A stretch of 64,000 bases of DNA. It comes from Trichobilharzia regenti. Its lineage: Eukaryota > Platyhelminthes > Trematoda > Strigeidida > Schistosomatidae. Positions 32,801 to 37,989 of the stretch are shown here, piece by piece. The stretch covers positions 170,871,509 through 170,935,508 of the forward strand of contig OX235262.1 of NCBI GenBank assembly GCA_944472135.2, given 5' to 3'. How positions within the stretch are numbered: position 1 is the first letter of the stretch; each line of letters opens with the position of its first letter. Below the pieces are notes generated by a model, which was not told the origin of the DNA, made no database searches, and saw nothing but the letters and a program-made list of their open reading frames with translations. A program made the translations under genes and the position numbers.

Positions 32801-33116
32801 TGGGCAGACGTGGAGCGAGGTTAAAACGTTGGCGGAGAAGTGAACGCAATAGAGACGTGTGGGTGAAGCCCTATGTTCCTCTAGGAACTAAAGTAAGTAA
32901 GTAAGTAAGTAATAATAATAATAATCTATGAAATACCAGTAAATAACAGGATATAACCGTGTTTTTACAAACCTTTCTGTTGTTGTTTTTCTGCTTTACT
33001 GCATGTTTTCTTCCCTGACAGGTTTAGTTGAATACAAAGCTGCTCATAAACTACAACCGGAGGATGAATCAATTAAAGCGGACATTGAAAAACTGGAGGA
33101 ATATTTAAATAAATAA
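5744..33116 (+). CDS. DNAAF4: Dynein axonemal assembly factor 4 (DNAAF4/DYX1C1), 10 exons
   Basis: This is a cytoplasmic co-chaperone-like factor needed to pre-assemble outer and inner dynein arms of motile cilia. Coding exons are 5744-5866, 15628-15778, 15905-16038, 16096-16206, 18961-19036, 19085-19236, 22842-22948, 26789-26869, 29098-29276 and 33022-33116. They total 1209 nt, 402 residues, against about 420 in human. All phases join and no stop is met. The layout is an N-terminal CS (p23-like) domain at residues ~1-90, a Glu/Lys-rich probable coiled coil (~92-198), the family-typical FTPRVFPT segment (exon 6), and TPR helices from ~280 to the end, including [19 protein letters not shown]. 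Intron 1 is GC-AG; the other introns are GT-AG. The gene stands alone on this strand; its introns hold nearly all the transposons of the first half of the window. Exon joins are my inference from reading frame and family alignment. Confidence 0.93.
6295..6525 (+). repeat. tRNA-like SINE with decayed hammerhead core
   Basis: The order is a pol III box A-like stretch (CTCAATGGTCTACGAG), a box B-like stretch (GAGTTCGGATCC), a hammerhead-like core and a tail ending CAACACTAGAA. The core has CTGAGGA but its stem II and GAAA are damaged (GGCAAAAC). Related copies occur across the window. Confidence 0.7.
6530..8395. other. DNAAF4 intron 1, unique-looking part
   Basis: AT-rich sequence with no recognised gene or repeat. 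A 73-codon open frame at 6866-7087 shows no family signature. Confidence 0.4.
8398..8625 (-). mobile_element. RTE LINE 3' fragment
   Basis: A minus-strand 3' end with an AAT-type tail (TTATTATTATCATC on the + strand), followed by sequence related to the basic C-terminal tail of the RTE polyprotein seen complete at 42216-42626. It is short and degenerate. Confidence 0.6.
8905..9835 (-). mobile_element. RTE LINE 3' fragment, RT palm to tail
   Basis: Minus-strand reading gives the end of the reverse transcriptase and the RTE C-terminal region: a damaged catalytic motif (FTDEI for F/YADD) near 9770, then [39 protein letters not shown] and [10 protein letters not shown]. The longest frame is 9158-9571. 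The 3' end near 8930 carries the tail seen in other copies (CCTAGAGGAACATGGGACTT on the + strand). It is 5'-truncated and dead. Confidence 0.85.
10184..11574 (+). mobile_element. Ty3/gypsy RT-RNase H fragment
   Basis: Two frames cover this fragment. Frame 10184-10822 is a reverse transcriptase: [50 protein letters not shown] and the catalytic YIDD near residue 152. Frame 10876-11574 holds the thumb ([15 protein letters not shown]) and an RNase H with CTDAS, GRELLA and FTDHKP. A small indel near 10820 separates the frames. Protease lies on the opposite strand next door, and integrase and LTR are absent, so this is a rearranged fragment. Codon use is well preserved, so the copy is not very old. 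Confidence 0.93.
11573..12502 (-). mobile_element. Ty3/gypsy gag, zinc knuckle and protease start
   Basis: The minus-strand gag starts at the ATG near 12502 (MSSPQSGTS) and runs to a stop at 11834. It carries the flatworm gypsy Gag pattern: [33 protein letters not shown] and [14 protein letters not shown]. Beyond the stop the frame continues with an Arg/Ser-rich stretch and the knuckle [14 protein letters not shown], then a shifted frame reads [13 protein letters not shown], the usual lead-in to the retroviral-type protease. There the sequence breaks off and joins the oppositely oriented RT fragment at about 11573. Confidence 0.88.
12503..13110 (-). mobile_element. Probable gypsy leader and LTR region
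   Basis: This lies 5' of the gag frame on the minus strand. A TGGTGAGCC word near 12640 could be a primer-binding site, and the AT-rich stretch beyond has TATA- and AATAAA-like words. No second LTR is present for comparison, so boundaries are guesses. Confidence 0.35.
13411..15422 (-). mobile_element. Penelope-like element with inverted 3' end
   Basis: The minus-strand open frame 15000-13699 (433 codons, no internal stop) encodes a Penelope-type reverse transcriptase ([28 protein letters not shown], catalytic YVDD at residues 121-124, [12 protein letters not shown]) followed by a GIY-YIG endonuclease ([16 protein letters not shown] at ~322-337, with the downstream Arg and Glu). The N-terminus is missing and there is no ATG at the frame edge. 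The terminal 420 bp (13411-13830) recur inverted at 15003-15422, so the truncated 5' end joins a reversed copy of the element's own 3' end. It lies antisense in DNAAF4 intron 1. Confidence 0.93.
15628..15778 (+). CDS. DNAAF4: DNAAF4 exon 2 (CS domain)
   Basis: The acceptor is tttccag and the donor A|gtaatt, ending in phase 1. The exon encodes the second half of the CS domain, including [13 protein letters not shown] and [12 protein letters not shown], which match the FPPFLFEAFLYAPI and AAMW stretches of the human protein. Confidence 0.92.
15905..16038 (+). CDS. DNAAF4: DNAAF4 exon 3
   Basis: The acceptor is ttctatag and the donor AAG|gtattt. The exon enters in phase 1 and leaves in phase 0. 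It encodes the start of the charged middle region ([20 protein letters not shown]). It is separated from exon 2 by a 126-bp intron. Confidence 0.92.
16096..16206 (+). CDS. DNAAF4: DNAAF4 exon 4
   Basis: The preceding intron is only 57 bp. The acceptor is aattag and the donor GAG|gtaagt; both ends are phase 0. The exon encodes 37 residues rich in Glu, Lys and Gln ([19 protein letters not shown]), a likely coiled-coil segment. Confidence 0.92.
16308..16651 (+). mobile_element. Solo LTR, TGTAAC family, copy 1
   Basis: It begins TGTAAC and ends CACCACA, 344 bp. Flanks are GGAC and GTAC, a 4-bp duplication with one change. Two ATTGG (inverted CCAAT) words lie in CTGATTGGTTGTT and TGTGATTGGTTGTT. 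It sits in DNAAF4 intron 4. Confidence 0.75.
16915..17135 (+). repeat. tRNA-like SINE with decayed hammerhead core
   Basis: Box B-like GGGTTCGAAACCC is followed by a core with CTGATCA (one change from CUGAUGA), a GTCCC/GGGC stem and AAAAC in place of GAAAC. The tail is CTTGAAGCAAATCTAATCC. Cleavage is not expected. Confidence 0.68.
17752..17900. repeat. Fragment of TIR/tRNA-like repeat
   Basis: The stretch AAGGCCTTCGACCTAAGTTTC through CTAGTCAGCAAGGTG matches the 5' part of the 384-bp element at 46519-46902. It is truncated. Confidence 0.5.
17925..18600. repeat. Fold-back pair of hammerhead-type SINEs
   Basis: A minus-strand copy runs from 17925 to about 18340 (3' tail, core, box B TTTGAACTC, box A, 5' half). 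It is followed by a plus-strand 3' tail (18350-18425) and directly by a plus-strand 5' half (18430-18595). The segments 18182-18340 and 18430-18595 are inverted repeats of each other. The core keeps GACGAAAC but has lost the CUGAUGA spacing. Confidence 0.72.
18756..18886. ncRNA. Head-to-head relics of Sm-alpha-type hammerhead
   Basis: Two 47-bp inverted arms (18756-18802 on minus, 18840-18886 on plus) each contain stem II with its loop (GTCCC-AATA-GGAC), the core GAAAC, a stem III, and the cleavage-site and stem I strand TCCTGGATACCACTGC, as in the schistosome Sm-alpha hammerhead. The plus copy also keeps the upstream GGTACATCCAG strand. Its CUGAUGA core is replaced by AGGACAA, and the minus copy has GATGACCA. 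Both should be inactive. The assignment rests on motif order recalled from the known ribozyme. Confidence 0.72.
18961..19036 (+). CDS. DNAAF4: DNAAF4 exon 5
   Basis: The acceptor is tatatag and the donor AAAA|gttagt, ending in phase 1. The exon encodes [19 protein letters not shown] and a few more residues. The following intron is 48 bp, near the lower size limit for spliceosomal introns but typical of the short introns of flukes. Confidence 0.88.
19085..19236 (+). CDS. DNAAF4: DNAAF4 exon 6 (FTPRVFPT segment)
   Basis: The acceptor is atttag and the donor GAG|gtaggt. The exon carries the strongest family signature, [17 protein letters not shown], followed by KQAEEE, matching the human [17 protein letters not shown] region just before the TPR part. 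Confidence 0.95.
19332..19541 (-). mobile_element. tRNA-Gly-derived SINE
   Basis: On the minus strand the head folds like tRNA-Gly: GCGTCGATGGCACAGCGG (box A), GGAATTCGATTCCCGG (box B) and a closing CCGACGCA. The body is related to the RTE LINE 5' UTR and the tail TTATGTTCCACTGG to the LINE 3' end. Lies in DNAAF4 intron 6. Too degenerate in the anticodon arm to be a working tRNA. Confidence 0.8.
19595..19960. repeat. Fold-back hammerhead-type SINE palindrome
   Basis: A minus copy (about 19600-19700) faces a plus copy (19725-19950) around GGCCCATGAATTGG. Both arms share private variants such as GAATAATCCCCTG, so one arm was copied from the other rather than inserted separately. Only the plus arm keeps the tRNA-like part. 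The core (GGATGAAAC) is decayed. Confidence 0.72.
19961..20887. other. DNAAF4 intron 6, unassigned part
   Basis: No recognised gene or repeat. A 98-codon open frame at 20410-20706 has no family signature and is probably chance. Confidence 0.4.
20888..22680 (+). mobile_element. Penelope-like relic with inverted 3' end
   Basis: Plus-strand remnants of a Penelope RT ([15 protein letters not shown] near 21558-21575 in place of [21 protein letters not shown]) span 21480-21788. Broken frames to about 22240 include [20 protein letters not shown] and NKLCPLKDP, the linker before the endonuclease. The 3' end (about 22250-22680) recurs inverted at 20888-21345 on the 5' side, the same architecture as the element at 13411-15422 but in a different family. 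The catalytic Asp change and stops make it dead. Confidence 0.85.
22842..22948 (+). CDS. DNAAF4: DNAAF4 exon 7
   Basis: The acceptor is taatttag and the donor GA|gtaagt, ending in phase 2. The exon encodes [13 protein letters not shown] and [13 protein letters not shown], matching the WLHKQAEARRA and NPEWLKDKGN stretches that lead into the first TPR helix. Confidence 0.93.
23128..23765 (-). mobile_element. RTE LINE 3' fragment
   Basis: On the minus strand it carries the RTE 3' end (CCCTTGGGTTC and AGGGCTTCAA on the + strand) and degenerate remains of the C-terminal region up to the strand after the catalytic site. All frames are broken. Confidence 0.75.
23820..24190. repeat. Fold-back hammerhead-type SINE
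   Basis: A minus-strand copy (3' tail to 5' half, 23820-24105) is followed by a plus-strand stretch that re-enters at the core (ACAGCTGTCGAGTACTCCCT) and 3' tail. The core reads CCGATGG and GGATGAAAC; the same variants occur at 61.5 kb, so this is a subfamily. Not expected to cleave. Confidence 0.7.
24191..24715. other. DNAAF4 intron 7, unassigned part
   Basis: AT-rich, no recognised gene or repeat. An 82-codon frame at 24469-24717 has no recognisable motif. Confidence 0.4.
24716..25040. repeat. TIR/tRNA-like repeat, truncated copy
   Basis: It starts TAGATAGTTGGAG with the left inverted terminus of the family defined at 46519-46902, includes TTTGAGATTCAAACCTGCG (a box B-like word on the minus strand) and ends near CAGGTGACTCACCATCT without the right terminus. 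Confidence 0.6.
25041..25785. other. DNAAF4 intron 7, unassigned part
   Basis: AT-rich DNA. The last ~300 bp may be the 3' UTR of the neighbouring minus-strand Penelope element, but no tail is diagnostic. Confidence 0.35.
25790..26325 (-). mobile_element. Penelope-like element, GIY-YIG fragment
   Basis: The minus-strand frame 26321-25800 encodes the linker and GIY-YIG endonuclease of a Penelope element ([40 protein letters not shown]) and its C-terminal [17 protein letters not shown]. The RT is missing. It is closely related to the copy at 53.9-55.2 kb. Confidence 0.9.
26490..26727 (-). mobile_element. tRNA-Gly-derived SINE
   Basis: On the minus strand the order is tRNA-Gly head, body GGTAAAGAGAGAAGGTTGGG, and tail AAGCCCTATGTTCCACTCAG then GAATAAA. 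The body matches the 5' UTR and the tail the 3' end of the RTE LINE at 39.4-42.6 kb. It ends about 60 bp before DNAAF4 exon 8. Confidence 0.82.
26789..26869 (+). CDS. DNAAF4: DNAAF4 exon 8 (first TPR)
   Basis: The acceptor is ctttgtag and the donor TC|gtatcc. The exon encodes the TPR helix pair [20 protein letters not shown] tRNA-Gly SINE ends only about 60 bp upstream of the acceptor. Confidence 0.92.
26985..27180 (+). repeat. tRNA-like SINE with near-complete hammerhead core
   Basis: Box A-like GGCTGAATGGTAT, box B-like GGGTTCGAACCCC, then ACCGATGA...CTAGGACGAAACAGCTGTTCAGTAC. GGAC, GAAAC and the 3' stem I strand are intact, but CUGAUGA reads CCGATGA and the stem II 5' strand is off. Confidence 0.7.
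27228..27271. repeat. 44-bp near-perfect palindrome
   Basis: Two 22-bp arms meet at TTGTA|TACAA with one mismatch and no loop. It sits exactly at the 5' edge of the RTE fragment that follows. Confidence 0.8.
27271..27745 (+). mobile_element. RTE LINE 3' fragment
   Basis: The C-terminal RTE region ([40 protein letters not shown]) lies in frames broken at about 27375. The 3' end TGAAGCCCTATGTTCCTCTA is followed by an AATAATAATA tail. It is a 5'-truncated insertion in DNAAF4 intron 8. Confidence 0.88.
27746..28530. other. DNAAF4 intron 8, unassigned part
   Basis: No recognised gene or repeat. Confidence 0.4.
28533..28857 (+). mobile_element. Solo LTR, TGTAAC family, copy 2
   Basis: TGTAACGACAGAAGACAAGG to CACCACA, 325 bp. 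Flanks ATAA and GTAG do not match. It ends about 240 bp before DNAAF4 exon 9 in the same orientation as the gene. Confidence 0.72.
29098..29276 (+). CDS. DNAAF4: DNAAF4 exon 9 (TPR core)
   Basis: The exon encodes [20 protein letters not shown] and [18 protein letters not shown], the most conserved TPR of the family. The acceptor caacaaaag has a poor pyrimidine tract, so the exact 5' edge is less certain than elsewhere, although frame and alignment both fit. The donor is AAG|gttagt. Confidence 0.9.
29545..30866 (+). mobile_element. RTE LINE 3' fragment split by a solo LTR
   Basis: The RT palm remnant ([21 protein letters not shown], then NLEDMNF) runs to the CTAG at 29869. The LINE resumes at 30227 and ends with CACTATGAACCCAAGGGAATA and an AATAATAATG tail at 30866. 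All frames are degenerate. The LTR is younger than the LINE. Confidence 0.82.
29873..30222 (+). mobile_element. Solo LTR, TGTAAC family, copy 3 (perfect TSD)
   Basis: 350 bp from TGTAACAACAGAGACAAGG to CTCTCACCACA, flanked on both sides by CTAG (29869-29872 and 30223-30226). It interrupts an RTE LINE. TG...CA ends and the 4-bp duplication identify it as an LTR left by LTR-LTR recombination. Confidence 0.85.
31085..31740 (-). pseudogene. Calreticulin pseudogene (antisense in DNAAF4 intron 9)
   Basis: One minus-strand frame reads through much of calreticulin, an ER-lumen Ca2+-binding lectin chaperone. It includes the end of the globular domain ([20 protein letters not shown]), SLEDDWNI, the acidic P-domain repeats ([20 protein letters not shown]), [16 protein letters not shown], and the C-terminal strand ([31 protein letters not shown]). 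At least eight in-frame stops occur, several at expected Trp codons (TGG to TGA). No intron is evident across roughly 200 codons, which suggests a retrocopy, perhaps made by the LINE machinery; that is inference. The plus-strand 150-codon frame at 31102-31554 is only its shadow. Confidence 0.88.
31958..32930 (+). mobile_element. RTE LINE 3' fragment
   Basis: Remnants of the catalytic motif ([20 protein letters not shown], with FTDD for YADD), then a (TACC)n/(CTAC)n expansion at 32264-32285, [20 protein letters not shown], and the end TGAAGCCCTATGTTCCTCTA. Its tail is (GTAA)n followed by (TAA)n. Broken frames. Confidence 0.85.
33022..33116 (+). CDS. DNAAF4: DNAAF4 exon 10 (C-terminus)
   Basis: The acceptor is ccctgacag. 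The exon encodes [20 protein letters not shown] through LEEYLNK and a TAA stop, matching the last TPR helix and C-terminus of DYX1C1. Confidence 0.93.
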
Positions 33117-33154
33117 TTCAGAAACTGATTAATTAATTGTAAAGTATAAAGAAT

Positions 33155-33160
33155 AATAAA
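33155..33160 (+). promoter_or_regulatory. Candidate poly(A) signal of DNAAF4
   Basis: AATAAA lies 39 bp after the stop codon of exon 10, followed by a T-rich stretch. It is the first canonical signal downstream and would give a very short 3' UTR. Confidence 0.55.
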
Positions 33161-33328
33161 TGTATAAATATTTGTTTTTTTTTAAATACCTAATGTTATC
33201 ACCTTTACTACTGTCAAACATGTTTATCATGGAATTATATTTATCACACTTCCGAGTTTCTCTAATTAAAATATACACTTTGTTGTAGGAGAAATATCTA
33301 TGGGGCAACAACTTAAACCCTTTTGAAA

Positions 33329-33656
33329 TGACAGAAGATGAAGGTCAGGCAACAGATCGTTTATTGAGAAAATTTATAGATTTTTATGTACATTATTATT
33401 CGTTATTATTAGCAGAGAAGCAGCGTCTTCTGATTGGTTGTTTCCCTGTTGAAGGTGATTCTGTTATCCCTTTGTTGCCGTTTCTTAGGCAGTCCGTTGA
33501 TATATCTGCTAATCATATCCGCCCACGCAAACTCTGCTGTGATTGGTTGTTGGGTTAGTCTTTGCTCTTGTTTTTTCCTCATGACCAAGATTTAGGACGT
33601 AAGTATATACGTAAACTGCTGTCTACTGATTTTAGCTAGCAGACAGCTCTCACCAC
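33329..33656 (+). mobile_element. Solo LTR, TGTAAC family, copy 4
   Basis: The 5' edge is eroded (TGACAGAAGATGAAGG) and the end reads CTCTCACCAC. It keeps both CTGATTGGTTGTT-type words. It lies about 170 bp after the DNAAF4 poly(A) signal, same strand. No target duplication is visible. Confidence 0.7.
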
Positions 33657-33699
33657 TAGCATATTTCCATTGTAGTCATCAACTCTGTAACGTTAAGCA

Positions 33700-34240
33700 T
33701 ATATACTTTTATATGAGTTTGTTGAAATCTTGGTCCGTGTACATATATGTGCCTTTCTACCTTACCAAGTCTCCTGCTTTTTCTGATTTCCTGATCTTAT
33801 CGCTATTCGATAGAGTTTTCTTACTGACCGCTTTTAACATTGAATTTTGCACAGACGTGCACCAATTCGAGTTGCCACACTCCACGTACCACAACACAAA
33901 GGAAGACAAAAAAGACTCGGAAAAACGATAGTAAGTAGAAATCTGAGGGAGAAACAAAAGGGTCTTATGGGATATGGAAGATCGCAAAGTGTGAATGCAT
34001 CTGAGTCACTGAGAACGAATTCAAGCCATATCACCAGTTGTCTCCAGACTTCATTAGGTTTTTTACAATTCCGACGACCCAAACCAGGAACCCTACAATT
34101 CTCTACGTGGCTCACTCGAACCAAAAGTCAGAAACTTCATGATTCCGTGTTTGGGTTTGGCCACCACTGGCTCTTTTCCAGTCTGATCCTATTTCAGCCA
34201 ACATTGACTGTCGAGGAAGGCAATGGCTAGAGATGTGTAT
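33700..34240. other. Unassigned sequence with overlapping open frames
   Basis: Frames of 72-127 codons overlap on both strands (plus 33847-34230, minus 33834-34124). None shows a motif I recognise. The higher GC and paired frames suggest a repeat or old coding fragment rather than a gene. Confidence 0.3.
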
Positions 34241-34284
34241 GTAGCCTAGAAGGTGTGAAAACATATTGCTCATATTCAAGTGTT

Positions 34285-34925
34285 GGTTTGTAGGGATTTG
34301 ATTGGTTTCAGGATTTCATCATGAGCTGACATTAGTTAGAGAACCATTGGAAAACCTGGGAGTTATACACATTGCTCATATGTTTTGATTGTTCACTGGT
34401 AACTAGTGTGATGTATCTAGGTCAGTCAAGGTTCCCTGCTGATGGCCTCCAACCATCTAATATATTTCTTATATGATTATAAGCAATAAATTGTGCTCGA
34501 AACGTCACCAGTAAATATTACTGTAAAACACTGTGAGACTTCATCAAAATTAATTTTACCCATAATGGAACAGCTGTTTCGTCCTAGTGCTTGTGACTCA
34601 CCAGAAGTACTCACCCACTGTTGGGGTTCGAACCCAGGACCTTGTAGTTACAAGTCTAGCTCGTAGACCACAATAATAATAACAACTTTATTCCAAAATG
34701 GTACTTGCGATACAGAATGGAATTCTCAGCATTCAGCCACTGAGACCATGAATTTCAACTTCTAACAATCCGTGATTTTAGCGTCACCAGCAGTCGGTGT
34801 CATCGGTGATTATTTGTCCTCATTCATAACCTGATGGACCCCACTGGTAGCAACATTTCACCAGAAAGAGCTCCAGTCCACTTCTTCCCATTGGTAGTTA
34901 CTAGTGAGCATCAGATTAACTTTCA
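34285..34925 (-). repeat. Hammerhead-type SINE split by other repeats
   Basis: The 3' tail lies at 34285-34361 and the core resumes at 34564. The insert of about 200 bp between them is made of a TIR-repeat fragment (34403-34460) and a Penelope 3' end fragment (34465-34555). The core reads CTGGTGA-GTCAC...GGAC-GAAACAGCTGT on the minus strand, one base from CUGANGA and among the best preserved here. A second insert at 34673-34725 splits the tRNA-like head. Confidence 0.65.
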
Positions 34926-35295
34926 AGAGTTAGTTTTTTGAGGGTTCGATTTGTTTCAAGTAGGAATTCGTCAGCCATTAAGTCGGGCTCTGCTGGGGGG
35001 CTCTGTGTTCGAACTCTATAATGGGTGCCTACTACCCATGAATCCAAAGCACTAGGAAGGAACAGCTATCCAGTACTCTCTGTTGGCTTTGAATCATTCT
35101 GTAACTGGTACCAATCCGTGGTGAAACTTGAAATAAACCAAATAGCCATAAACTAATTCTTAAAAATCAGTATGATGCTGGCTACAGGACGAAGTTAACT
35201 GGAGCTCTTTCTAATGAGAAGTCGTGATCAGTGGGGTCCGCACAGTCAACAGTGAGGAAGAACGCTTGATGATGAGACCGGGTGGCGGTAGTGCT
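34926..35295 (+). repeat. Hammerhead-type SINE with tandem junction
   Basis: A short minus tail (34926-34965) precedes a plus copy with box B-like GTGTTCGAACTC, decayed core (GGAAGGAACAGC) and 3' tail to 35165. The sequence then passes directly into a plus 5' half (CTAATGAGAAGTCGTGATCA, to 35290). Confidence 0.62.
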
Positions 35296-36110
35296 GAAAT
35301 CTCCAACAGAAACAAGTTAGAAATATGGAGAGTCATATACCGTTTCAAAAGGACATATTGCTAGGACTGCAAAAAAAGGAGTTGTGACAGCCTGGTTAAA
35401 TTGATGAAAATAATAGTTACTATATCAATCCTGAAATATTCTGATGAAAGAAAAGCACAGAACATAGACTTTGATAATCATGATAATGAGGCATTTATGA
35501 ATGAAGTAGTCAGGTATTTCTACTCAGTGCTCATTGGAAGTAAACTTTGAGACTTAGGCAAGATCCAATCCGAATTGATTTCTGTACCTGTGTGAAATCT
35601 TCTGAACTTGAAAAGCATTGTTACCTACTATTTTCTGCATTTCTGTTATAGTTCTAGCCCGAATTTATTATACTTGCGTGAAAGAACGAAGTGAAATGAA
35701 AACTAATTCATTCTCTATGGTATTAATGAATGAGAATTGAAATGCTGCTGTTTTTATTATAAGTAATAAAATGAGTTTAAGATTTGAGTTTTGTTCAGCT
35801 TGAGACATATCAGCTTCACTAGATGTATTTGACGGATCAGGAGTGATCTCCCTGAACCCACCACGTGTTTAAGCATCTGAACAAAGCAAGAGCTACAGTT
35901 TTAGCAAATAAATTGGTACTATCTTTTATTTCGTTGTCTTCTCGTCATTTGCTTACAGGCAAAAGACATTATTAAATATATCTACAAAAACAATTTTAAC
36001 ATACTTACAAAGGGTTCATTTTAAACAAAAATCAATCGATCAATATATGCATACAGTAATATTATATATATAATATTAAACACTATTCTGAACAATAATA
36101 GTCATACACA
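35296..36110. other. Unassigned, possibly Penelope 3' UTR at the end
   Basis: No recognised gene. The last ~230 bp may belong to the minus-strand Penelope fragment that follows. Confidence 0.35.
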
Positions 36111-36129
36111 ATGGAAACTTGTCAGGATT

Positions 36130-36465
36130 ACGCATTCAGATGAAAATATCCAGTAACCAGGGTAAAGAAAGACTGATAATCGCTTATTTCTGGACGCATA
36201 AATCAGGTTTCAGGCGCTTGATGGAAATCGCTTCAGTGAACTTGAGGAGAATTGAGCTCTTTTGCCTACTGATAATTTTGAACTACCTTTCGACGTCCAC
36301 CTCATGACCCGTGTCAAGGAGATGCCTGGCGATGCCACTGTTTAAAGCATTTGTTCCCTTTATATATAGGCCTTTTGGTGCATATTCAGAAAATCGTATA
36401 TATGTCCTTCTTTCTATCCTTCCAATGTAACTGCTCCCGCAGATACATGTAAAGCATCCCTTTCC
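36130..36465 (-). mobile_element. Penelope-like GIY-YIG fragment
   Basis: On the minus strand the broken frame reads CGSSYIGRIERRTYIRFSEY and GIARHLLDTGHEVDVE, the GIY-YIG endonuclease of a Penelope element, then the C-terminal region to LIYASRNKRLS. RT missing. Confidence 0.8.
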
Positions 36466-37282
36466 ACTGATCAGAAGTTAACACAGAATGTAACGTTAAT
36501 TTTAATCAAAACACAAGCACATTGATTCACCTTATGATTATTGATACACTTTGCAGTCACAGAGAAATTCTTTTGACAGTTCTCCTATATATACAGTGAA
36601 TGGTACCATTTAGGAACAGTAAGCAGTGATTCCTTTAGTGAAGAGGTTAAATTAGAATTAACTTGAATATCTTTTTTGTTATTTACGATCTACTCATGAG
36701 TAGCTAAAATAAATTGAACAAATTAAAACCCAAATGCGTTGTATAATCAAACCTTATATACATTACATGACAAACAGCATTGTTCTGGTGGATGAAGTTT
36801 TGAATAGAATATAATGGTTAGACTCCAATGAAACTCTTAAACGTATCAGAGTACTTTGAATAATACCCGCACGTTTTAGTAAAAATTCACTGACATATAG
36901 TCTTCTATCAAATACAACTAGGAAAGATATGAAAGGCTTTCTGTCAGCATAAAACTAATATACTGAAACACATAAACAGGTATAATCCATTTTTTAGGTT
37001 CATTACCTTGTTTATCAATCCCCACATAACACACCTACATGAGATAATCTGCTGACATAAAGTTTGCTGTTCCTTAGATGATAAAGTTAGTTGTTGAGGC
37101 TAAAAGACTGTTCAGTTAACACACGTGATAAAAATTAGTTAACATTCTTGTAGAGTAGAGTTGAAGGTGATGAAATACAGAAAAGATCTTCAAAAGAAAG
37201 GAACGATAGGATATAAAAAGTACATCAAGATATATGAGAATGTGGCACAGGATGAAATTAGCCGGAAGGACACTGGTAGGAC
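36466..37282. other. Unassigned AT-rich DNA
   Basis: No gene or known repeat seen. Confidence 0.4.
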
Positions 37283-37569
37283 TGTAACAACAGAAGACAA
37301 GGGCCAGGTAACAGATCGTTTTATTACGAAAATCAACACGTATTTATATATATTTCCTGTACATTATTATAGCTCAAGCAAGCACAGCCTTCTGATTGGT
37401 TGTTTCTCAGAAGTTAATCAGACAAACACAGGCTTCTGATTGGTTGTTTCGGGATTCCTCGAAAAATAGAGTTCCCTATCTGCGAATCATATTTTGCCAC
37501 GTTAAGTCTGCTGTGATTGGTTGTTGAATCAGCCTTGTACATATTTTCTCACGGCCTGCTCTCACCACA
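37283..37569 (+). mobile_element. Solo LTR, TGTAAC family, copy 5 (perfect TSD)
   Basis: TGTAACAACAGAAGACAAGG to CTCTCACCACA, 287 bp, flanked by GGAC at 37279-37282 and 37570-37573. Shorter than other copies because of an internal deletion near the 3' end. Confidence 0.85.
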
Positions 37570-37989
37570 GGACCACCATAAAGAAGGGTGTTTTACAAAA
37601 TATTTTAAATACATAGTTTGGGTCTATTTTCATGCATATGTAGTACTTTATCTTGACAATATGTGACAAATATGGAGACTTATGAAGTTGTTGAATTTAA
37701 TCCCATATGTAAGATAAATCTCAGGAAGCTAAAAGCTTTGAATCCAAAGGATATTCGCAAATAGATTCCAGCATTCTTTATCCTCCTTCGGTCAATCGAA
37801 CTGGACAATGTTCGAATAAGCCTATCCGAAGAACTCACTTGTAGCTTATATAAATCATACAGAATTTACTAAGATATGCTATTACTGGCGAGTGGCTACA
37901 TTTCGAGAAGAGATTAAAATATACTACTTCCTTCTTTTTTCATCTCGCTATTAGGGATTGTAAATACCTGTGTAATTTATTTCTCAAGT

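Noticed and set aside
33713..34230. Overlapping frames of up to 127 codons as a gene downstream of DNAAF4
   Set aside because: No recognisable motif, and frames are open on both strands.
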